A stretch of 22,624 bases of DNA from an uncultured Ectothiorhodospiraceae bacterium (lineage in GTDB: Bacteria > Pseudomonadota > Gammaproteobacteria > UBA6429 > Thiohalophilaceae). Each line of letters starts with the position of its first letter. Position 1 is the first letter of the stretch. Below are positions 8,601 to 14,477 of this stretch, piece after piece. The translations under genes and the position numbers were made by a program. Location: contig CAMYMO010000455.1 of assembly GCA_947259425.1 (NCBI GenBank), positions 1 through 22,624 on the forward strand, in the 5' to 3' direction. The notes beneath the pieces are model-generated. The model did no database searches. It saw only the letters and a list, made by a program, of their open reading frames with translations, and had not been told where the DNA came from.

Positions 8601-8829
8601 CTATTGGAATCACGATTAAACGCTCAATGTCCTGTGGTGACGCACCAGGTTGAGCTACACTTATTTGGATAAGATCAAGATTTACATTAGGAAATGCTTC
8701 ACGATTCATTTTAATAATCGCAAATACACCCAGCGCGAGGATAAATACAGAAATTAAAGAGACAACCAGCCCTTTTTCTGCCATATATCTGATAATGGTA
8801 GTCACGCTATCACTCTGTACTCTGCTCAT
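5692..8829 (-). CDS. RND-family efflux transporter (AcrB-like inner-membrane pump)
   Basis: A 1045-residue protein of full RND length. It has one N-terminal membrane helix (about 20-39), a large periplasmic porter region, a cluster of helices (about 340-490), a second periplasmic region, and the C-terminal helices (about 868-1030). The TM4 proton-relay pair is present as D407-D408 in GMLVDDAIILGEN, at the same numbers as in E. coli AcrB. The TM10 position of AcrB Lys940 appears to be Asn942 (GVVVNSSLIL). Family role: proton-driven export of hydrophobic or toxic compounds through a tripartite complex. It is the last gene of the tetR-tolC-RND operon; its ATG lies inside the 3' end of the TolC-like gene (20-base overlap), so it is probably translationally coupled. 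Substrate cannot be predicted; I see no metal-pump Met/His cluster. Confidence 0.93.
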   Translation of the reverse strand: MSRVQSDSVTTIIRYMAEKGLVVSLISVFILALGVFAIIKMNREAFPNVNLDLIQISVAQPGASPQDIERLIVIPIEQELKVLNGIDKMTSVSFPGSARITLELDPAASNREQITNEVQLAIDRARLPSDLPNKPYVLEVDARVFPVIQLAFSAPYDEVKMKQISSKIEDDILRLKGVGRVLIQGDRKEEIRVTVKPEMLLKHRITIGDISNILTKWNINVSGGGIDTEQGQKTVRIVGEYKNSDDVANLVLRSNQAGQHLRLKDVADVKQTLIKAETYQDVSGKPAIHIVVMKLENADIIDTVNNIKSYLKTVPEKYGESIEVDAFNDFSKIAQLRLGVLTNNGLVGAILVLFTLVIFLRPSVAVSTTLGIPLVFLTGLFALHMMGITLNLISMMAFIMVLGMLVDDAIILGENITYHMEQGMPPTQAAVVGAKELMGPVTTTILTTVVAFVPLLFLSGIIGKFIVAIPIVVILLLVLSWLESFLILPNHVVHLTNAKKIVGERPWLKWLENKYASVLEFTLNYHWWMVLLSIVILVASVVLAKNVMRFQLFPPVGIEQYIVRATAKPGTSLEEMRERLIKIDSSIRDSIDEKYIDATLITSGQTAVDTGDPMIQIGSRFGQIRVIYIPYTLRPEHDAIDDMFMLKDKLSKENPDLIFAFQEMQPGPPTGRALQVEIVGENYEIGKEVASNLMQYLQTIDGVTTIESDILPGDSEIRINFDRTIATYAGIDLTTAGSHIRAAVDGLRVATTRWGTDEVDITIRFPETSHQQQLKHLKEIQIPNTRGGMVTLAKVADFYEHEGFTNIRHKDNQRVISVLANIDSRIITSNELNSMVEKNQSEWLSAENNKRVSINYGGENEKNQESMFDLIFAFGFALLAVFFILSVQFNNLGYPIAVMLAIPFGAIGVIVSFYLHDLFWKPLPLSFMSTLGMVALTGVVVNSSLILLVFIQRSINEGMNRRDAIIFSCRRRLRAVLLTAMTTIVGLLPTAYGWGGLDPFVSSMALALSWGLIFATLITLIVIPAMFMAGSDIFARKENKLPTTN

Positions 8830-10264
8830 GAGTAAGCAAGACTTTGCTATCCCAGAGCTCTCCTAACAACAAATCCAGTTCTGAATACATTCTGGACAGT
8901 TCAATGCTCCGAGTTTTATAAAGCAGGCTACTCGCAAACAATGCGTTTTCATTATCAATCAACTCTGTAGTATTAGAACGTCCGGTTTTATAACGTTCAA
9001 ATGCCTCGGTCACTTTCTCTTTTTCGATGGATAATCGCTTCTTGATACTTTTAATCGAAGTCTCACTTCGTTTGATTTGTTCTAATAAACTATCCACGTC
9101 GTAATCGATTTCTGTTTTGATGCGGGTTATCTCTTCCTCAACCGATTGCTTTCTCAGTACTTTTTGATAAAGATCTGCATCGAAACCGCGCTGATCAAAG
9201 GAAAAACGATATTCCAGCCTGGCGCCACCTGCCCACTCGTCGCTCGAAACACTGCCTAACGCGGTATCACCTGATGTATTTCTTGCCCCAACAGACAACA
9301 CCAGATCCAGCTGATCTTTTTTGGCATCATTCGCCAATATAATTTCTGATTCGGTTTGTTTTAATAACGCCAGCTGAAACTGTAACGTTGGTGAGACTTC
9401 ATAAACACGACTCAATATGTTGTCGCGAACCAGCTCTCTTTTTTGTTCTGCTATATCCGGGGAAAACTCATTGCTTGCTTTAAAGCCGATTAAACGATTC
9501 AGTTCAGATCGTTGACGACTCCAGATAACTAATAAATTATCTCGTTCTGCAATCCGATTCATATATAAAGCATTCGCATCCAGATAGTCTTTTCTCTCAA
9601 CGAGACCAAGTGATTTATTTTTTTCTACATATTGCAACAATCTAAGAGACCGTTTAATTGATGCGTTTGCATCATCAATTCGCGCTACCGTTGCTGCAGC
9701 GTCATAGAATAAATTCGCGGTAAGACTAATTAAGGCATCGGTCTGGTTTATTTTATCAGCAAGGGTGATATCAAATCCCGCTTTAGCCAATTCCAAACCT
9801 TCATTGTAGTTTGGGTTATCTGCACCCTGTGCAAAGGGTATCCGATAGTTAAGATCTAAACGTGTTCTTTCCGATGGGTTGACTAATGAAGGAATAACAG
9901 AAGTATCGCTTTCCTCGTAGGCATAATCACCAGATAGTTCGATACTTGAACCTGATTTATTGATGCTGGATAAATTCACACTTGCATCAAATCGTTCTCG
10001 TGGAATATCAAAGGTGGCAACATCCCGCGATATACCCGACTGAGCATTTAGCACCCACCCGAGTTGACTTTCAATTTTAGAAAATTCCTGCCGTGCCTGT
10101 TCTACTTCTAAGCGAGCGATCTTAATGCTTGGGTACTGTTTTAATATTTGTTTAACCGCATCATCAAGGCTCAATATATTCGCTTCTTTAGCATACGTAT
10201 GAGTAATAGCCTGACTAAATATCGCCAACACTAATACGTTGCTAAAAAGTAAATGCTTAAACAT
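8810..10264 (-). CDS. TolC-family outer-membrane efflux protein
   Basis: A 484-residue protein with a hydrophobic N-terminus and a likely signal-peptide cleavage near residue 25 (HTYA/KEAN). After this comes LSLDDAVKQILKQYPSIKIARLEVEQA, the usual start of the TolC helical repeat. Long, charged coiled-coil helices (about 35-80, 170-290, 380-460) alternate with short beta stretches, and GRSNTTELIDNENAL lies near the end as in the second TolC repeat. Family role: trimeric outer-membrane channel for RND pumps. The ATG is 2 bases past the tetR stop, and the stop overlaps the RND start by 20 bases, so the three genes form one unit. Upstream GGGATT is a weak ribosome-binding site, and coupling to tetR translation is likely. 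There is no adaptor gene between it and either neighbour. Confidence 0.9.
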   Translation of the reverse strand: MFKHLLFSNVLVLAIFSQAITHTYAKEANILSLDDAVKQILKQYPSIKIARLEVEQARQEFSKIESQLGWVLNAQSGISRDVATFDIPRERFDASVNLSSINKSGSSIELSGDYAYEESDTSVIPSLVNPSERTRLDLNYRIPFAQGADNPNYNEGLELAKAGFDITLADKINQTDALISLTANLFYDAAATVARIDDANASIKRSLRLLQYVEKNKSLGLVERKDYLDANALYMNRIAERDNLLVIWSRQRSELNRLIGFKASNEFSPDIAEQKRELVRDNILSRVYEVSPTLQFQLALLKQTESEIILANDAKKDQLDLVLSVGARNTSGDTALGSVSSDEWAGGARLEYRFSFDQRGFDADLYQKVLRKQSVEEEITRIKTEIDYDVDSLLEQIKRSETSIKSIKKRLSIEKEKVTEAFERYKTGRSNTTELIDNENALFASSLLYKTRSIELSRMYSELDLLLGELWDSKVLLTHEQSTE

Positions 10265-10266
10265 TA

Positions 10267-10899
10267 TTAATTACTAATCCCATCAAAAAATACACTGAGG
10301 TGTGACTTTATGTATTCATCAAGATTGTATTTCTCATGATCAAAGGGTGCCAGAGATTTTTCCCAAATTACAGCAAACAGCATCGGCGCGATTAGTAATC
10401 GAGTAGTGATTATCGGATCACAGGTTTTAAATTCACCTTGTTGAACCCCATCTGCAATACCTTTTTTAATGATATTACGTGCTCTAGTGACAACTTTTTC
10501 CAGATAAAATTCTGCTAGTTCGGGGAAATTGGCTGCCTCAGATATCATTAGTTTTGGGATACCGGCCAAGCGGGTTTTACCAATGACATCCCACCAGTTC
10601 AAAATTAGCAGCGTTAATAATTCTCGTTGATTACCATGGAACTCAGCCGCCTTTTGCTCTGCTTTTTCAATCTCAGGGATGATTATTTGTTGTACAGCGG
10701 CTCGAAATAAATCTTCTTTGCTATCGAAATATAGGTAAACAGTCCCTTTAGAGACACCGGCACGCTTGGCAACTTCGTCTAATCGGGTTGCACTAAACCC
10801 ATTGGCGACAAACAATTCGAGCGCAGCCTCAATGATCTCACCCGGTCGGGATTCTTTACGCCGTTGCCAACGAGTATTATCTGTCGTATCTGAGTTCAT
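10267..10899 (-). CDS. TetR/AcrR-family transcriptional repressor
   Basis: A 210-residue regulator. Residues about 18-66 form the TetR N-terminal helix-turn-helix (IIEAALELFVANGFSATRL, then EVAKRAGVSKGTVYLYFDSKEDLF), which is very close to the family consensus. The rest is an all-helical ligand-binding and dimerisation domain. It is the first gene of the operon with the TolC and RND genes, not divergent as is more common. A perfect 32-bp palindrome ends 3 bases upstream of its ATG, so it almost certainly represses its own operon and is released by a pump substrate (inference from family). No Shine-Dalgarno sequence is visible before the ATG; the next downstream starts would cut into the DNA-binding domain, so I keep this start. 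Confidence 0.93.
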   Translation of the reverse strand: MNSDTTDNTRWQRRKESRPGEIIEAALELFVANGFSATRLDEVAKRAGVSKGTVYLYFDSKEDLFRAAVQQIIIPEIEKAEQKAAEFHGNQRELLTLLILNWWDVIGKTRLAGIPKLMISEAANFPELAEFYLEKVVTRARNIIKKGIADGVQQGEFKTCDPIITTRLLIAPMLFAVIWEKSLAPFDHEKYNLDEYIKSHLSVFFDGISN

Positions 10900-10902
10900 A
10901 CC

Positions 10903-10934
10903 ATATTACTAACTGACTAGTCAGTTAGTAATAT
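10903..10934. promoter_or_regulatory. Perfect 32-bp palindromic operator for the TetR regulator
   Basis: Sixteen bases on each side of 10918/10919 are perfectly complementary; the core is TAACTGACTAGTCAGTTA. A long inverted repeat beside a tetR gene is the standard operator arrangement. It begins 3 bases upstream of the tetR ATG and covers the putative -10 element, so bound repressor would block polymerase. The role is inferred from position and symmetry. Confidence 0.85.
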
Positions 10935-10957
10935 AGCAGAATTAAATGAATTAGCAA
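10930..10957 (-). promoter_or_regulatory. Putative sigma-70 promoter of the tetR-tolC-RND operon
   Basis: On the minus strand TTGCTA (10957-10952) and TATATT (10935-10930) are separated by 16 bases and fit -35 and -10 elements. The -10 overlaps the palindromic operator, and the start of transcription would fall inside it near 10923, giving a leader of about 24 bases without a Shine-Dalgarno sequence. A second possible -10, TATACT at 10975-10970, has no clear -35. Confidence 0.5.
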
Positions 10958-10986
10958 TTACTTATTAATAGTATAGAAACAAAGGC

Positions 10987-12726
10987 TTATTTGGAGGCTG
11001 ACCAGCGATATGAAGCCTGCACTCGATTTCCAGCTTCATTAAATAATAATGATTCACAGATAGTATCAACCATAAAGATTCCGCGACCATGTTGGATATC
11101 ATTAGCGGCCTGGTTGTTTGAAATAGTGACGGTATCAAAACCATTACCCGTATCTTCAACAACAATATTTAAAACACCCCCCTTTTCGTCTCCAACATGT
11201 TGCAGCTTAATCTTAATTTTGCCCTGCTCAAGTTTTGTTAAACGTTTTTGTCGCGCTGCAACATAATTAGAAAAACCATTCGCTCCATGTTTTAGAGCCG
11301 AATCCAACTCTAACAGACCATGATCAAGGGCATTTACAAATAATTCACGAATAATAATAAAAATATCTTGTTTGTGTTTTTGAATTTTTTGTAGCTCCAT
11401 TATTGTTTGAATTAAATTAGGGATGGGATCAAGCTCTTTTAAAATAGATGCGCCGAACTCATAATCCATTTTCCAATTAGAGCTTAATAACGGCTGAGGA
11501 TAGAAGTTATCTTTTTTTGCCTCTATCGGCTTATCAATTTTTTTAAAATCGACTTCAAATATTGTCGTATCATCAAGTTGTTGTTCTTCGCCAGCAAAAC
11601 TTGATAGTTTTAATAGCAAGCGGTCAATCAACCATTCACTATCACTGTTTTCGATATCATTGATTACACGCTGAGAACCATATAATTCTCTGTTAGCATT
11701 CCGCGCCTCTATTACACCATCCGTAAATAACAACAAACGATCGTTATTTTTGATACAGTAACTTTCAATCGTATTGGTTATCGAAACTTCATTTGATACG
11801 CCTAGCGGATAATTGCGCGATGAAAATGTTTTCGTAACTTTATTTGATTTTTTATTATAGATTAATGCATCTGGTAAGCCTGCGTTCCACAATGTTAACT
11901 TGTTTTCCTCTATATCTAACTCGATAAAACAGGCCGCCAAAAATAAACCGCGCGGCAATATCCTTAACATCTTGTTGTTTACTTCTTGTAAAATCTCTGA
12001 AACACCAAAGCCTTTTGCGGTCATACCATAAAAAATATCAGCAACTGGTATCGCTCCGATTGCCGCCGATATCCCATGGCCGGTGAAATCACCCAGCATA
12101 ACTTGTAATTGACCACAAGGCCGGTAAGCAGCCAACAGGATGTCACCATTAAATATGGCAATCGGAGACAATGAATATTTAATTGCCGGTAAATTTAATA
12201 CTTCACTATGCATTACTTTATCAAACACATTGCTGGCCACTTCATAATTTTGCTTTAATTGTTTGTTGTGGTATTCGAGCTCCTGACGTTGTTGATTGTT
12301 TGAGGCATACAATGACGAAAGCGACATGAAGGTGTGGATTTTGGACTCAAGAACCGTTTTGGTAAATGGCTTGGTTATTAAATCTACTCCACCATTTTGC
12401 AGGCATTTAACTTTTGCCTCAATAGTATTAAGTGAAGTTACAAATATTATTGGAATAAAATTGTTTCCAGCGGATTGAGTTATTTTTCTGGATATTTCAT
12501 AACCATCCATCCCCTCCAGCAACACATCCATGATAACCAGGTTGGGTCTTTCTATCTCAAATAAATTAATCGCATCCTGTCCATTCGTTGCAGTAATAAC
12601 CTGATAATCACCATCAATTACTAACTCAACCGCAATGTTTAAATCAACTAGATTATCATCAACAATTAATATCTTTTGATTTACGAAAAAATCATTATCG
12701 CATTGTTTTTTACGGTTGGCTTTCAT
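10987..12726 (-). CDS. Partner-switching response regulator: REC, PP2C phosphatase, HATPase kinase
   Basis: A 579-residue cytoplasmic protein with three modules. The receiver domain (about 16-135) has the acidic pair D23-D24, phospho-acceptor D67, T97 and K119-P120. A short helical linker (about 140-175) leads to a SpoIIE/PP2C-type Ser phosphatase (about 185-395) with GDFTGHG (D213), FTDG (D336) and LDDTT (D385-D386) as metal ligands. The C-terminal RsbW-like HATPase domain (about 420-575) has ELFVNALDHG (E461, N465), DTGNGF (525-530) and GRGI (547-550). This is the architecture of P. aeruginosa HsbR and Shewanella CrsR, which dephosphorylate and phosphorylate a STAS partner to control an anti-sigma or sigma factor. 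The STAS gene sits 3 bases upstream on the same strand, which supports the same job here. Which sigma factor (FlgM/FliA or RpoS) it controls cannot be read from the window. Confidence 0.92.
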   Translation of the reverse strand: MKANRKKQCDNDFFVNQKILIVDDNLVDLNIAVELVIDGDYQVITATNGQDAINLFEIERPNLVIMDVLLEGMDGYEISRKITQSAGNNFIPIIFVTSLNTIEAKVKCLQNGGVDLITKPFTKTVLESKIHTFMSLSSLYASNNQQRQELEYHNKQLKQNYEVASNVFDKVMHSEVLNLPAIKYSLSPIAIFNGDILLAAYRPCGQLQVMLGDFTGHGISAAIGAIPVADIFYGMTAKGFGVSEILQEVNNKMLRILPRGLFLAACFIELDIEENKLTLWNAGLPDALIYNKKSNKVTKTFSSRNYPLGVSNEVSITNTIESYCIKNNDRLLLFTDGVIEARNANRELYGSQRVINDIENSDSEWLIDRLLLKLSSFAGEEQQLDDTTIFEVDFKKIDKPIEAKKDNFYPQPLLSSNWKMDYEFGASILKELDPIPNLIQTIMELQKIQKHKQDIFIIIRELFVNALDHGLLELDSALKHGANGFSNYVAARQKRLTKLEQGKIKIKLQHVGDEKGGVLNIVVEDTGNGFDTVTISNNQAANDIQHGRGIFMVDTICESLLFNEAGNRVQASYRWSASK

Positions 12727-12729
12727 TTT

Positions 12730-13032
12730 TTAAGATATTTTAAACATACGATCAAACTGCAACATAGAAAATGATTTCTTAATGTCATCATTAACATGTT
12801 CGATCAGTATGTCTGCTGAATCACCACCTACATAATCCCGAAAAACCAATAGCATCCCAAATGCAGCGCTATCCATATACTCTGTGTCTTTCATATCTAT
12901 AACATATTTTTTAACACCTTGCTCACTCTCGTATGCATTACGAAACTCGCTCTGTATCGACAAATCAAACATCCCGCTAATCTTGATCGTCATTTGACTT
13001 TTGTCTGACGACATTTGTTTTTGCAAACTCAT
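12730..13032 (-). CDS. STAS-domain anti-sigma factor antagonist (HsbA/CrsA/SpoIIAA-like)
   Basis: A 100-residue single STAS domain. The regulatory phosphorylation site is S55 in the loop-helix YMDSAAFGMLL, which matches the DSSGLG-type site of SpoIIAA and the Ser of HsbA. Known role of the family: the unphosphorylated form binds a partner, and Ser phosphorylation by an RsbW-like kinase releases it. Here the kinase and phosphatase are fused in the adjacent response regulator, only 3 bases downstream. The start is well supported: TGAGGTG at 13044-13038 is a strong ribosome-binding site 5 bases before the ATG. The upstream chemoreceptor-like gene ends 25 bases before this start, so the three genes probably share a transcript. 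Confidence 0.92.
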   Translation of the reverse strand: MSLQKQMSSDKSQMTIKISGMFDLSIQSEFRNAYESEQGVKKYVIDMKDTEYMDSAAFGMLLVFRDYVGGDSADILIEHVNDDIKKSFSMLQFDRMFKIS

Positions 13033-13057
13033 ATATACACCTCATTAAAAACCACTG

Positions 13058-14266
13058 TTAAAATAACTCCACATCGCCTTCTCCCATCGAACCCTGATGC
13101 ACCGGCTTATGCACCTCGCTCGACAGTTCATCCACTATTTCGGATACCTTATCTTTCAAATTATCCATAGACCCATTATTTACCCCCAGTGACGAATCAA
13201 CAATGCCTGAAATATCTTTTAGCCTTATCGAAACAGAATCCATTGAAACTTTTACATGTTCAATTAATTGCGCAGAAATATCCTCAAATTGTAGAGAACG
13301 AATCGCGTCTTCAACTGAAAAATCAATTTGCTCAGATAAATGTGATACTTTAGTCATGTTTTTCTCTGTTTTTTCGTTCAGTATTGCTACTGTGCTAAGC
13401 ATAGTATCAACCTTCGTTTTAGCTGATATGTGAACGTTCATGTCTTTCGCAACCATCTCATGAATAATGTTTCTTGCATCAGCAACTGTATCTCGAGTTG
13501 AATATACCTGCGATCGTATATTTTCATTCAACTCTCGTGACCGAATAGATAAACTGCGCACCTCATCTGCAACAACAGAAAACCCTCTTCCTGCTTCTCC
13601 CGCTCGCGCTGCTTCTATTGCAGCATTCAATGCTAATAAATTAGTCTGATCAGATATCGCTTTAATATCTTCTAACAACCTAAAGATTCCATCCATTTTA
13701 TTCACCATGTCATCCATTTTATGCACAATCATTATTCCCTGTTTACTAACATCAACAATAATTGATATAAAAAACTCCATCGTTTCTGAGATCGACTCAC
13801 AAAATTCTTTAACATTAGCTCCAGCCTGCTCGTCACCCACCCTGCTATCAGATGAGTCCATAACCGAATATACAAGTTGTTTCTGTTGCGAACTCAAATT
13901 ATTTAAGTCATTAAAGCTGGATGAGAGTGTCTTTACCGCATCCGCTAAAACAGAATTAAGTTGCTCTAGATCCGATGTATTGCGTGATAAATTTTCACTT
14001 AAAGCATTACAGAATATCGATAATATATTTTCCACAGAGGGTGGTATCATCTCATCTAACTTATAAGTGTCCTTAGTTTCTGCTCTTATTTTCGATGACT
14101 TTCTAATTGAAAAAATACTCCACACAATCACCGTCATCATAAAAGCTGACATTGATATAAATTTTGACTCTGAATTAAAGATTAACACTCCAGATAAAAC
14201 TGACAGGCTAATAACGAGTCCAAACCAAACGGTATTATTGTTCTGAACGTATTGTTTTAATTCCAT
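13058..14266 (-). CDS. Methyl-accepting chemotaxis-like signalling protein with minimal periplasmic part
   Basis: A 402-residue protein. Two N-terminal membrane helices (about 13-30 and 37-54) are joined by a loop of only six or so residues, so there is no periplasmic ligand domain and no HAMP domain is evident. The rest is a cytoplasmic coiled coil with the conserved MCP hairpin tip (ISDQTNLLALNAAIEAARAG then GRGFSVVADEVRSLS, about 204-240). That tip normally binds CheA and CheW. Near residues 324-335 it has LQFEDISAQLIEHV, common in non-canonical MCP-like proteins, and it ends in an acidic tail GEGDVELF. It is much shorter than a typical 530-residue chemoreceptor and has long low-similarity arms. 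It leads the operon with the STAS and REC-PP2C-HATPase genes, so it may feed a membrane or cytoplasmic signal to that module or may serve chemotaxis separately. No strong ribosome-binding site is visible. Confidence 0.88.
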   Translation of the reverse strand: MELKQYVQNNNTVWFGLVISLSVLSGVLIFNSESKFISMSAFMMTVIVWSIFSIRKSSKIRAETKDTYKLDEMIPPSVENILSIFCNALSENLSRNTSDLEQLNSVLADAVKTLSSSFNDLNNLSSQQKQLVYSVMDSSDSRVGDEQAGANVKEFCESISETMEFFISIIVDVSKQGIMIVHKMDDMVNKMDGIFRLLEDIKAISDQTNLLALNAAIEAARAGEAGRGFSVVADEVRSLSIRSRELNENIRSQVYSTRDTVADARNIIHEMVAKDMNVHISAKTKVDTMLSTVAILNEKTEKNMTKVSHLSEQIDFSVEDAIRSLQFEDISAQLIEHVKVSMDSVSIRLKDISGIVDSSLGVNNGSMDNLKDKVSEIVDELSSEVHKPVHQGSMGEGDVELF

Positions 14267-14298
14267 AAATTTGCGCTATCCCAAAAACCTTAGAATGG

Positions 14299-14325
14299 AT
14301 ATCGGCGCAGTTCTTCTTCTCTTAA
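14299..14325 (-). promoter_or_regulatory. Putative sigma-28 (FliA) promoter of the chemoreceptor-STAS-regulator operon
   Basis: On the minus strand GCCGATAT (14306-14299) matches the sigma-28 -10 consensus GCCGATAA at seven of eight positions. It lies 15 bases downstream of TTAA (14325-14322; consensus TAAA with a 15-base gap). The start would fall near 14292, about 26 bases before the gene's ATG. Chemoreceptor genes are often FliA-dependent. The match is by eye and untested. Confidence 0.5.
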
Positions 14326-14428
14326 ATGAAAATTAGCGCTTGGACAATCAGATTATTGAGGGAATGAGTCGTTGCTAAGATCGCAAACTTGGTGTACTGG
14401 AATTGCTATTTTGGACTTATTAGAGATG

Positions 14429-14452
14429 ATCCTGACCGGTTAAGGTCAGGAT
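14429..14452 (-). terminator. Hairpin after typA, probable terminator
   Basis: A perfect 9-bp stem ATCCTGACC / GGTCAGGAT with a 6-base loop lies 26 bases past the typA stop. On the minus strand it is not followed by a good T-run, so an intrinsic terminator is only partly supported. Position between two co-directional transcription units favours termination of typA. Confidence 0.5.
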
Positions 14453-14477
14453 ATTAATTTCTTATTTATATTGTGGT

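Larger units (their letters stand above)
14267..14477. other. Intergenic region between typA and the chemoreceptor gene
   Basis: This 211-base gap holds the putative sigma-28 promoter (14299-14325) and the hairpin at 14429-14452. Between them (about 14330-14425) I see no open reading frame with a ribosome-binding site, no RNA gene and no clear repeat. Confidence 0.6.

Noticed and set aside
10965..11165. 66-residue minus-strand frame overlapping the end of the response regulator gene
   Set aside because: It covers the conserved HATPase G-box region of the regulator in another frame, and no family features are visible.
13707..14066. 119-residue plus-strand open frame inside the chemoreceptor-like gene
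   Set aside because: Ser/Cys/Leu-rich translation typical of an antisense shadow of a coiled-coil gene; no domain or start signal.
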